Below are positions 46,640 through 56,780 of a stretch of DNA of 64,000 bases, one piece after another (within the stretch, counting starts at the first letter, position 1; the number at the start of each line of letters is the position of its first letter). Under the pieces are notes generated by a model. The model did no database searches. It had not been told where the DNA came from and was given only the letters and a program-made list of their open reading frames with translations. Origin of the DNA: Spinellus fusiger. Its lineage: Eukaryota > Mucoromycota > Mucoromycetes > Mucorales > Phycomycetaceae. Made by a program: the position numbers and the translations under genes. The stretch is taken from positions 99,637 through 163,636 of the forward strand of contig JALLLS010000079.1 in the NCBI GenBank assembly GCA_025094145.1, in the 5' to 3' direction.

Positions 46640-47050
46640 AAAAAACATTTAAGGGTAAAACTAGTCTGGATTTAAAATATCCCTAAGAATCTGTATTTTC
46701 ACTGTATATACATTATCTTAAGAGTGTTATAAATTTATGAATTCATTAGATATAAGCATCAACTCTTCCATAATCACATAATAATGTTAGTTTTCTTGTA
46801 GGTTAATTAGTAACAGCTCCCAGTCTTTGGCATATATCACTGCCTGGCGTCTCTGCCTCATCCTAGTAATGAGGTTGTCTGTCACTTCTTTCGATACTTT
46901 ACCCTATTCCAGTATTGAGATTATCTCTAACTTTTGTTTAGTAGAATAGATCTTTCTGACCTTCTTAATGACCTTTTTAAAATAAGTCTATAGAGGCTTA
47001 ATTGGATCGAGATCGGGACATTGTAAAGACTAGCAAAGAGTCATCACTAT
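46640..47050 (-). repeat. Old Tc1 relic related to the one at 33.6 kb
   Basis: Strings such as GAATTCATTAGATATAAGC, TGAGGTTGTCTGTCAC and GGATCGAGATCGGGA line up in order with 33640-33940. Too decayed to translate. Confidence 0.5.
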
Positions 47051-48784
47051 ACCACATATCAATTTTCCATTTTATAAGCTAAGCTGGTTGAATAAGACAT
47101 ACCCTGATTCGTGGGATCAAGCACTGATTAACAGGTTTTAGCGCAGATATTCTTTCTTCTTGCATTAACTCTCTCTATATGTGAATCTATTCAGGCTTAT
47201 ATTTGTTTATTTTTACTATGTTCTCATTAGTATAGACCCTTATAGTTTTTTGTATTGATTGTCTCAACAACATCTTCCATTTTATTCCCTTACTCCCAAG
47301 AACCGGCATTGTGTCAATGTTAATTAATGTGTTAATTTCATTGTATTGAAAGGCTAAATCTTTAATACCTATTATGTCATCGGTATTTGTATAATCTTCA
47401 AGACAATATTTAAATACGGGCCTACAATTAATGCAGTTCATTGTGTGTGGTTGAAGTTATATAAAAAAAATGATAAGTCCAAAATAGTTTTTTTTACCGC
47501 TTGTCGTAAAGACATTTTCTATAATTGACATCATAACCTTTTTGGGAATGATGACTCCTACTAAACTGAGAAGGGGATGCCATCAAATACTAAGGAATGG
47601 TGATAGTTGGTAGCATTCAACAGCATACCCCTGAAGCAAAATACTACTAGTAGAGAATTATAAAAGACCTGTCAATAAGAATTAATAAACGGCAGAGTTT
47701 AACTGCCTGTTAACTGGCTGGATTCTTTCTGGACTAAAAGAGCCATTGACGATGCGCTCACAAAAAAAATATTATATCCAAATATAAAGATATTTCATAT
47801 GCTTTGGATGTGTACACGTTCAGAAAAAGAAAAAGAAAGGTCCAGTTTTTGATTGTCCAGATAAGAATTCTAATATTCTAATTTTATGTGAATATTGTGT
47901 ATTATCAACGTATAGAAAATAAGAGTTTCATTCAAAACAGTTGATTGCATGGTATGGTATGAGGAGGTATTTTATGCTCTTACTGGGAATATAATATCTA
48001 AATCATTTTATTAATGACCAATAAAAAAAAAGATAAAGTAATGAAGACCAGAAATAGTTCACCTTTATCTTCTTGTTTATGATTACCAGTAACAGACTCA
48101 TATTTTTTCTGTCTTTTTCTTCTTTCAACGACAGGTGGTCTCTTATGAATCTTACTGTGACATACATTCTCATTATAAATTCATAGATAGAGAACAGACT
48201 TAGTATCGGTTCTATACTCCACCTCAAATATGAAATCATCTCATACATTAATGAAGTCATCTCATACACTACTAAATTGAGATTTATATAGAATTCCTTG
48301 TGAAATGAAATTTTCAGACATTGACTCTGTACTTTGGGGTGCCGTTCTTTATATCTATTAAAATACAGTGCTTGCTATAGCATTTATTATTACTCTTGTT
48401 ATTTTAATAATAACAAGAGTAATAATAATAATAATAATAGCAATAACAATAACAATTTGTATTACTACTATTCGTCGTAAAAGAAGAGACTGTTTTCCCC
48501 AGTGAATCAACCTACATTATATTTTACGATAGCTTATCCAACGACACAAGGTATTTTTGTCCTATTGCAACAGACAAGTAAGCCACAAGAAGAGTAAATT
48601 CGGAATAAAAACAGAGCACTCTAAACATGACTTTCTTATTTGAATAGTTGCATACTACTTTAAAACGATGTAGTTTTTCTGTCTATAGATAATAGTAAAC
48701 TGCATACCAAGCCACCCAACTTCATTCTCTGCTACACACAACGTCTCTCTCTCTCTCTTTTTCTTTTTCTTTTTTTCTACTAGC
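47051..48784. other. AT-rich intergenic region
   Basis: No gene supported. Minus-strand frames at 47187-47441 (84 codons) and 48003-48269 have no recognised family. A perfect hairpin lies at 48384-48428. A CT-rich stretch at 48743-48778 precedes the next start codon and may be part of its promoter. Confidence 0.4.
48384..48428. repeat. Perfect 20-bp inverted repeat with 5-nt loop
   Basis: Left arm 48384-48403, loop TTAAT, right arm 48409-48428, with no mismatch. The core CTCTTGTTATT/AATAACAAGAG is not just an AT repeat, though the right side merges into an AAT tract. Confidence 0.7.
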
Positions 48785-49658
48785 ATGACCCGCTACTCAT
48801 TACGGTCTCCTATCACCAGTAGTATGCAGATATTTCCAGTGCATATACTCAGTGCATCCAACAACCACTGCACAGAGAACAATAAAAAACAAGATTCAGA
48901 ACCCTGGCTACATGGTAACTGTTGCTATTCTACCGTTGTTATCTCTTCTTTAGTATTAATTATGTTGGTACTGATATTTCTCCTTGACGACCATAGATAA
49001 ACACTCCAGCAATAACAACAGCAACAAAAATAACGATAGTGACAGTGACAGTGACAGTGACGAACATGCATGGTTGATAGACGACTGCTCTTCTCTCAGT
49101 AGTTTTGATAGCACAGACTCACAAGAAACAATCCCGCCTTCTCACTCCTATAGTCTTCGTAAAAAGAAAATCTCCTCGGGTCAGTCTATTCTACCGACTC
49201 TCTCTCGGACCTATAAACGGCGACGTCGTTTATCACTTAAACCTACACCTACACCCATAGCCACACCCATAGCCACACCCACAACAGCATCCTTTCCAGT
49301 GAAAATTGGTATAGCAAAACCCAAATGTAGACAGAGAAACCCGTCAGTCAAAGTAAAGGCTCGACACCGATTTGATCGTCGTCGCCATGTTGTGCTTGAT
49401 CTGACTGCTTTTGAAGTTCTCACACCACAAGCCTATCTTGCTGTAGCCTCTCTTGGCAAGTGCTTAAAGAGATCCATAGAATTCCAATCTTTTGTTAGTA
49501 CTGAGATGTCATCAAAAGACGTGTCTAGAGTCAGACGGCGATCAACAAGAGTGACCTCTGTCAGACTCTGTAACAATCCACAGTGTATAGATGAACCACC
49601 TGTGAAGGCGCGTACAATAAGACGGCGCTCCATAAAAGCAGACTTCATGCGTCTCTAA
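48785..49658 (+). CDS. Unrecognised basic protein with Ser/Asp repeat
   Basis: Two exons, 48785-48914 and 48997-49658, with an 82-nt intron in phase 1, encode 263 residues. The N-terminal third is Ser/Asn-rich and includes a perfect SDSDSDSD run; the middle carries KKKISSGQSILPTLSRTYKR followed by RRRRLSLKPTPTP with TPIATP repeats; the C-terminal part has VVLDLTAFEVLTPQAYLAVA and a strongly basic end (RRRSTR, RRRSIK). No signal peptide, membrane helix or catalytic motif. Composition fits a nuclear or RNA/DNA-associated protein, but this is only inference. A pyrimidine-rich stretch (TCTCTCTCTCTTTTTCTTTT) ends 8 bases before the ATG. Confidence 0.6.
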
Positions 49659-50681
49659 CAAATATCATACATCCCCTTAGTACCCATCTTACCTTTTGAA
49701 GAAAACATCTCTACTTTTACTACACCACCACCACCACCACCTGACATGGGCCAACAACCTGTGGAAGTGCTCCATGTATATGTCTCTCATCAGAAAGAAA
49801 AGGAAGAGAAATAGGCCAATAAGCCCATATTTTTCTGCCTTTCTTCTCCTATTCTCTACCCATGTACAGCTTCCCAATGCGCAGTTCATTGCTTTATAAA
49901 AATATTGACTGTCTTTCTCCTATTTCTACATCCTTCAATATGCCTATATATAAAAGAGACTAAAAACAGCAACTTCTTGACTTTGTTAATGTCTCTACTT
50001 CCCATATTACTTGCATGAGAATTGTCTTTGTACAATCATAAAGTATAGGCCTATTCATCTGACAGTGAGATACAATAGGCCCTGCATCAACATCAACATA
50101 TGTGCTTTGTTATTGTCTGGTATTGATGGTTGTGTCTATAGCAATATTTCTCTCTTTCTCTCTTTCTCTCTCTCCAGTGCCTTATTTTGGTGTCATTGCC
50201 CTTGAGTTTCTTCTTCCTATTTATCTTCTTCATCAGTGGGATGATCTTATCAACAGGCACAATACTTTAGAACGCTACTTAATAATGATAAATTCATTAA
50301 AACATAGACACAGGGTTGGTATTTCCATAGATAAGACTGACCAAGACTGCATTTATCTCCGTTCATCACTGAATAAAAATGCATTATCAGCCTATAACGA
50401 CTCTCTGTGAAAACAACAGAGAATGAGATTCCTTAATGAATCCTTTTTTAATGCACCTTACTCATTGTGGAGTCTCTATCTCTATGGAGTTCATTCTAGT
50501 GTAGGCCTGTGGCTATTCCTCTGCCATTCTTTTACTCCACTGCATGCTCACATCACTCCTATTTGACTCTTAAAAATTGTTTTCTTTTGCCTCTCTTGCC
50601 CAATCAAATTTAAAGTACAGAAAGGGTATATTTGGGCTTCCATTCAGAGTGAACAGACTGGACTGTGTGCATTCTCCCGTC
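49659..50681. other. Intergenic with unassigned frame
   Basis: The frame at 50102-50410 (102 codons) begins with a hydrophobic segment and continues with mixed sequence (LLPIYLLHQWDDLINRHNTL), but no family or splice partners were found. A CAC-rich run lies at about 49724-49742. No gene called. Confidence 0.35.
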
Positions 50682-51708
50682 ATGACAGTAAGCTTCATTG
50701 TGGGTAGGAGACTCTTCTCTTAATGTCTGTCTCTAGTTGTTCTATTGTGTAGTGGTGTTTTTTGCCTTTATTTCTCTTGTGAAGGCCACTGAGAAGGTAT
50801 TTCTAGTCATAAGAGAATCCTGGTGGTGGCAGTAGCAGTAGCAGTAGCAGTAATAATAATAATAATAGAGAAAGAAAGAAAAGGGAGTCTTTATGGCCCT
50901 TGAACTAAAAAGTGACTTAGCTGTCCATTTACCACATCCAAGGCAGTGACTATGTTAAACGTGGAGAGATTGTTGGTCTTCCACTAAACCCTGTGTATGT
51001 GCCTACCCACCATAAAAACGTACAAGTAGCAGGACTTGGGCCTCTTTATAGACTCAAGATAAAGGATGACACCAGTGGTCGAGTGATTCTTTCTAATGTT
51101 AAATTCGTAAGTGAATAGATGGACATATAAATAGATAGGATCCGATATGCTCATTTATACTGTGCTATACTGTGCTATACTGTGCTATACTGGGATGTAC
51201 AGTGTCAACTTGTAGCCAACGACTGGAAGGATACTTTTAGAGTTCATCTTGATCAAGGCCAGGTGTACCATGTCGACTACTTTACAGCTGAAAATAGCTG
51301 TAATGGTGCTGATGTACCTCCTACAGTAGATGCATTCTACTCTACAGTAGAAATGGCCACATCCCAACAGGGCCCACAGTAAGAACACTCTTTCTTTCTT
51401 TCTTTCTTTCTTAGAACAGTGTGGACACTCATATTATTATTTGCATTCATAGACCTATCCTCGCTCAAAGTACTCTTAAAAAGACACACGTTAAAGAACA
51501 GAGTGCGAATGAAAATACCAAAGAAGGCACTGTCATTGAGGTGGAAGAACAATCCTTTTTTCGCAAATACTGGCAAGTTATTCTTTCTCCTAATATTCCC
51601 TTTATTGGTATGAATATTGATACTGCATCCATTCTTCATAGGTTTGTTATTATAGGCGGTGCTATTATGGCCTTGTCAGTGCTGACACCTAATGAACCAC
51701 AGAAATAA
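50682..51708 (+). CDS. EMC10: ER membrane protein complex subunit 10 (EMC10)
   Basis: Secure exons are 50947-51106, 51203-51378 and 51453-51708. They give DYVKRGEIVGLPLNPVYVP, GPLYRLKIKDD, SGRVILSNVKFCQLVANDWK with DTFRVHLDQ, and EEQSFFRKYWQVILSP, then a hydrophobic segment (FVIIGGAIMALSVL). This order matches EMC10: luminal beta-sandwich, conserved Cys, FxxKYW motif before the membrane end. EMC inserts tail-anchored and multispanning proteins in the ER. For the 5-prime end, ATG ACA at 50682-50687 followed by a good donor, then 50737-50796 (LFYCVVVFFAFISLVKATEK) would give a signal peptide. The link from 50796 to 50947 could not be completed: the frame LAVHLPHPRQ just upstream looks right but is off by one base, so either a small exon was missed or there is a frameshift. 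Confidence 0.75.
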
Positions 51709-52096
51709 ACTAAGGAACAAGAGTTGAATCCTATTTCTAGTACCCGTGGAGGGGTTGCTACTTGATAAAGTGTGGACCTTTTATAAGAGCTTCTTTGTAG
51801 CATTCTCTTGTGTAGATGAAGGAGAGAATGAGGAGGAACATTTTGTAGGGATAAGAGATTGAAGGAGGATCTTGGCTAAAATCACAGTCAAACACCCTAC
51901 TTTTGCTCCACTCATACTGTAGGCCATAGTGTTGATCTGAACAGACAGATCCAACCAAATAATAAGCATATTAGTGGTGGTGGTGGTGGTGGTGGTGGTG
52001 GTGGTGGTGGTGGCGCATACCCACAAGGACATTCTAAATCAATACTAGACTAGAGAGAGCATGATTCTATTCTGTTTTGTTTTTTGTTTTTTGTTT
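51709..52096. other. Convergent intergenic region
   Basis: Lies between the 3-prime ends of EMC10 and the phosphatase gene. Contains a 40-bp uninterrupted GGT/ACC trinucleotide repeat (51974-52013). A minus-strand frame at 51758-51958 has no recognised family. Confidence 0.4.
51974..52013. repeat. GGT trinucleotide microsatellite
   Basis: Thirteen perfect GTG/GGT units in the spacer downstream of the phosphatase gene. Confidence 0.9.
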
Positions 52097-54385
52097 TTAT
52101 GAAAAAGGCATAACAAAACCACCAATACGCCCCACATTGTCAGGATCATATCTGCCAGTAATACGTGAGGCAACAGAAGATACATTCTGGTAGAGTGTAT
52201 GGGGCAATGCGAGTAGATGCTGTTTATCCAGACTATGAAGATGGAAGCCAGTCTCTCCAAACATGAGTTTAGGAACATCCACCAAGTAGCCCATGGTGCC
52301 TTTCTTCCCTACTTCCTTCTCAGCTTGGATCCAGAAATTCATTTTACCCGTTTCCTCATCGTAATAACCAGCACAATAATTACGCATTCCCATGAGCTTC
52401 TTGTTTTGTCTCTACTCTATCAGTAACAGGATATTTTCTCTTTCTTTACTTACTGTGTTGCCATTGGGTGAGCGTTTGAACAGATTGTACATCTTCTCCT
52501 CTACATTGGGATTAAAGGACTCATAAGAAGAGTTCTGATTTAGAATGGTCAACAGTGCCTGTGGAGGGGGTCTATACTGTCAGATCGCCCTGTTCATAAG
52601 AGAGTTCACTTACATATTAACAATAGCACTGGAGACGATTTGCACCATCAAGTAAGGATCTCCTTCCTCCTTCTTCTTCATGTCTTTGGAATACAAGCGA
52701 CCCGCACCACAGCAATGAACCTATTCTTTCATGTTATTCTCCTGAACTCTATGAACAAAGCAAGAAGATAGCCTACATCACCCCCCAAGAAAGAGACACG
52801 GACTGAGAAGTCCTTTGCATATTGTTGGAATCTTTCAATGAACTTTCTACGTTCCACCTCATGGTTGGCAGCCGTCCAATCTATCTCCATGCCACTCTCC
52901 AATGAATTTCCCTTTTGTGTGTTTACCTGTAGATAGGACAAGTGTACTTACGATCGTTCATATCATCCAATAACTCGGGATCTCCATTCCACTTGTTCAG
53001 CTGTCCTACAATCATATCTCCCAATGCGCCTGTCTTGACAGCTAAGCTTGCCAGATCGAATCCTGCTGCACCATCCATGGCCTTTTCAAAGAATGTCAGT
53101 CGAGGGTAGATAAGAGGCACGCCTGTCAGCACCATCAAATGCTTGATTGTCTTTGGCATGTTCTTGTACAGAGCATGGAAGATGGCATCATAGGATTTCT
53201 GTGTGCATACATCAAACTTTGTACGTTCTCCTCTAGCATCCAAAGAGATAAAGGCAATGCCTGCTCCCAATGTAGTGACAATATGATTACAAGTAGGCAA
53301 ATCGCCTCGAATCATGCCATGCTGAGGAGCAAGATCCGTGGTGGTGTGTTGTTGGAATAGATAATAGAACCGAGAAGCATTGGCAAACAGTACTAGTTTA
53401 TGAATGAATAAAAGAAGTCACCATGGACTGTACCTTGAAAACAGTCTGCTGTCTGCATTTCCACTGGATAAGACCCATAACCATCGATAATATCCTATAC
53501 ACCCATTGGTATTGTTATGATGATAACGAATTCAAGAGAGGAGGTGACGTCTATTTATACTACTCTTCTTACATGATCATCCCACATATTCACAGAAGGA
53601 ATGGATGCAAATGCCTTGGCAATCACTGGATTCCCTTCAAATCCAAAGTTCTTTACATAATTCCAAAAGTAAAAGAACTCAAATCCCTCTCGCATGGCAG
53701 GAGGAAGGGTCATGGCCAGTCTCTTCTTGGGATCCTTTTCCTCCACCCACGGCTTCATAAAGTCATCGTGGATCAGACGGTCCTGGTACAGTTGATCTCC
53801 TCCTCCCAACAGCACATGGAAAGGCATGACCTGATGACGATCCAGCACATCTTGCCATAAGGGTGCCTCCTTCTCACCAAACCTATCTTTGACTTCCTGG
53901 GGAATATCAGAGAACCCATTGCAAGAATAAAACATAAACCGCATAGACTCATCATATGCAGGGAGATGGAACTCATATTGCTGGGAGACTCCTGATAGCC
54001 CATAGGTAGCCAATTGGCCTTGTTCGTGCAGAGGCAGGTACATGGCAAACCGCCAGAAGTGATACTTGCCTCTGAACACATCCAGCAGCTCACCACGCGC
54101 CTGGATGGGGTGCTGGAGGGGAGACACCTTGGAGGTGAGGGTGAGATGGAGGGTAGGACTGATAGTGGCAGTGGAGACAACAAGACAGGAGCCGTGCCAG
54201 AGTCTGTGGCGGTAGTCAATGTGGCTGTAGCGCAGTAAGGGACCCACTATGACTTGGTGGGGTTCATTGGATTCTTCTTGGTGTTGGTAAGGAGGCATGG
54301 AGGGTGGTTGGAGAGTCATCTTGTCCCATGCTGCCATAAGTGTGTGCTGTCCATAGCTGTGGTGTTGGTCATGAGCGTCCGACAT
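52097..54385 (-). CDS. PhoD-like phosphatase family protein
   Basis: Seven exons, 54385-53573, 53494-53434, 53392-52952, 52880-52777, 52720-52615, 52572-52454 and 52411-52097, all joined in phase with introns of 41-78 nt, give 652 residues. Metallophosphatase motifs are in order: HVLLGGGDQLYQDRL (near residue 195), SVNMWDDHDIIDGYGSYP (about 268-285, split by intron 1), ISLDARGERT, DMNDHWTAANHEVERR, and VSFLGGDVHCCGAG (near 472), i.e. the GDQ, DDHD and GDVH metal ligands of the fungal PhoD-like group. The N-terminal 100 or so residues form a beta-rich region typical of this subfamily. No signal peptide is seen, so it is probably cytosolic. Substrate is unknown. The start at 54385 gives MSDAHDQHHS; a Met 12 codons upstream (non-ATG in DNA) was rejected. 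Confidence 0.88.
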
Positions 54386-54591
54386 TATAAAAGAAAGAGA
54401 AAGAAAGGGGATTCCTTCCAAGCCAAGCCCGCAAAATGACCGCCTGATTCCTGTTACTCACACTCCTCCTATAAGGAATCTGATGTGTATGTACCCCACC
54501 ACCATACTCTATACACTACAGCAGCTTTTATTTTATGCAGACACAACACAAGTATTTATTTTGGTGGAGAAAGAGGGAAATGGGTTTTGGT

Positions 54592-55589
54592 TTACTCTTG
54601 AGCACGCTTCTTCTCGAAAGCATCCTTCTTGGACTGGACCTTGGCATCGCGCTGCTTCTTGCTGAGACGCTGGGGAAGAGCATGGACCTTGTTGCGCTTC
54701 TTTTCGGTGGGCTTGTAGACGGGGTCAGCACGGATAGCTTCGTGGGCCTCAGTGTACATGTCCTCAACCTTGTCGGAAGTGATACCAGCCTTCAAGAAGG
54801 TGGAGAACTGCTTCTTGTAACGCTCCTCATCTTCCTCCTCAAGGTACTCCATGTACTCAGCAACGTGTACACCGTAGATGTAGTTGCGCAACAACTCATC
54901 ATCGTTGGACTTGGATTCGATATCGAAACCAGGGAAACGGTTGCCGCTGTGGGGGACAAAGATACCACCGTCAGAGGCACCCTTCATGGCACCAAAGACA
55001 CGAGCACCAGTGGAGGTACGGGCAAGACCGACATCCAAAAAGGCCTTGAAGGGACGGGGTCCATCTTCAATAGGCTCCACCATGGAGACAGTACCGTCAG
55101 ACTCAGTGACACCCTCGTACTTGTCAGCCAAACCGAGCTTGGCCAAGACACGACGGGCCAACAACAAACCAGTGGCGTAGGCAGCAGCCCAGTTGGTAAG
55201 ACCACCCTTGATGCCGTAACGGGGCAATTCGTGGGAGTAGGCGGCAGCGAGAACAAAGTCACCTTGCAACTTGGCGTAGACAATCTGGCAGACGATGTCC
55301 TTGTTGGTGAAGCGAACGACTAATCTGTACTTGGGAGAGTTGTACTTGTTCTTAGCCTGGACTACGAGTCTCTTGCGAGCATAGTAATCGGTCTTTCCCT
55401 CTCTTCTTCTGCGGTACTTGACCTGGAAGCGCTTGAAGTAGGCCTTGTTCTTCTGCTGCTTAATGAAAGGCTAATGTCCAAATACAGTCAGTCAGTCAGT
55501 CAGTCATCCATCCATCCATCCATCCACGCATTTATCCACGCATTTATCCATTCATTCATTCCTCCCTGCATAGACAATGGGCTTACCAT
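54592..55589 (-). CDS. RPL5: 60S ribosomal protein L5 (uL18)
   Basis: Exon 2 (55470-54592) encodes nearly the whole protein: [87 protein letters not shown] and the lysine-rich tail. Exon 1 (55589-55587) is only the ATG, followed at once by GTAAGC; the 116-nt intron ends TTAG before CCTTTC. Spliced length is 293 residues against about 297 in other eukaryotes. RPL5 binds 5S rRNA with RPL11 and joins the large subunit. Codon use is strongly biased to C-ending codons, as in other ribosomal genes. The intron contains CAGT, CATC and CATT tetranucleotide repeats. The gene is divergent from the coiled-coil gene, with 110 bp between the two start codons. Confidence 0.95.
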
Positions 55590-55699
55590 AGCTACTTGTA
55601 TGAAAAGGAGGGTTGTAGGGCTCGCCAGGCACACACAAGAAAATATCCCTGGTGCGGGCCACCCAGTCCTATAAAGCAGTCACTGCTCTTCTTTCTCTT

Positions 55700-56354
55700 A
55701 TGGATACACAATTACCACGCCACCAGTTCAGAAGAAAAGCCAAACTCAAACGAAGACAGCAGGAGAGGGTTCGAGCAGCACAGGAAAGAGCAGAAGAAGA
55801 ACCACAGCCCACTCCTGAAGAGCACGCCCAGTATTTACAGCAGCAGAGACAATGGGAGGAGCGTGAAAAGAGAGAGACTATGATTCAACTAGCACGTCTC
55901 AAGGCAAAAACAGTGGAGGAGAAGGCAAGGGCTATTGCAGAGGTATGTGTGTGGACTGTGGCTATGGAGATGTCACTCACTGCAGACAGTAGAAGACATG
56001 GAGAGAGGCCTTGTTACGCATGCCTATGCTACCACCTACATTTGAGCTCAGTCCAGCCAAGAAAGAGGTAAGGATAGGAGTATTCTGAGCATGCATTTTG
56101 ATTCTTCTAAGCAGAGGTGTCATATGCCACTGTTTGTTTCGAGTAAAGATCCTTTGCCAAAGAGACGTCGATACAAAGAACGACATTTGGAGCAGAAACA
56201 AGCACAACTCCCAATGGAAACAGCAGAGACAGCAAATGGAGTAGACAGAACAGAGGCACCCACCATGAAAGATGGGGTATATAGACACACCACACACGCC
56301 ACACACACCACACACACCACACACACCACAGAGAATAGCAGTGAATTACTATAA
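55700..56354 (+). CDS. Charged coiled-coil protein, function unknown
   Basis: Three exons, 55700-55942, 55993-56067 and 56115-56354, in phase 0 throughout, give 185 residues. The first 80 are an Arg/Gln/Glu-rich helix (RRKAKLKRRQQERVRAAQER, then QWEEREKRETMIQLARLKAK), followed by TWREALLRMPMLPPTFELSP and a basic stretch LPKRRRYKERHLEQKQ. The end is translated from a CACACCA tandem repeat (HTTHATHTTHTTHT) before the stop at 56352. I do not recognise the family; the arginine-rich helix recalls N termini of U2AF-related splicing proteins, but no RRM or zinc finger follows. The short RPL5-facing promoter may be shared. The 50-nt intron 1 and 47-nt intron 2 have standard borders. Confidence 0.65.
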
Positions 56355-56780
56355 GACATACATCATTGGCCTTAGAGTGTGGATATACACACCTATATAT
56401 ATATATATACACCACCTAACAAAAATATCCTTTTGCTATCTTATCTATACTGTCCTCAATAAGCCCTTTTCTTTCTTTCCAAGAGAGTGTAAATAATAGC
56501 GTAGATGTACTATCACAAACTAATCGACTACATTCAGGTGAGGTACTCTTCTCTTCCTACCCCCTTCTCTTAGAGTGAATAAAAGACACAAGGGTACACT
56601 CTTACCCAGAAAAGAATCCTTCTGCAATAAACATACTTCTTTCTCGTTCTTTATGCAAGTCACACTATGCAAGCCATAAGTGATCAAATAGAAAAAAAGA
56701 CATTTCAAACTAAGCATCTCTCTCTTTCTTAGTTCAGTCATAGAGCAAAAAGAAGAAAAGAAGAAAAAGGAAAAGAGAAT
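56355..56780. other. Intergenic
   Basis: About 430 bp between two genes on the same strand. TA repeats at about 56394-56408; nothing else recognised. Confidence 0.5.

Noticed and set aside
48003..48269. 88-codon hydrophobic minus-strand frame
   Set aside because: Short repeats (MYEMTS, MYEMIS), no family, no promoter or splice support.
53773..54219. 148-codon Ser/Pro-rich frame overlapping the phosphatase gene on the same strand
   Set aside because: It is a shifted frame inside exon 1 of the PhoD-like gene, whose own frame carries the metal-binding motifs.
54535..55323. 262-codon frame on the plus strand opposite RPL5
   Set aside because: Antisense of a codon-biased ribosomal protein gene; the minus-strand RPL5 frame explains the open reading.
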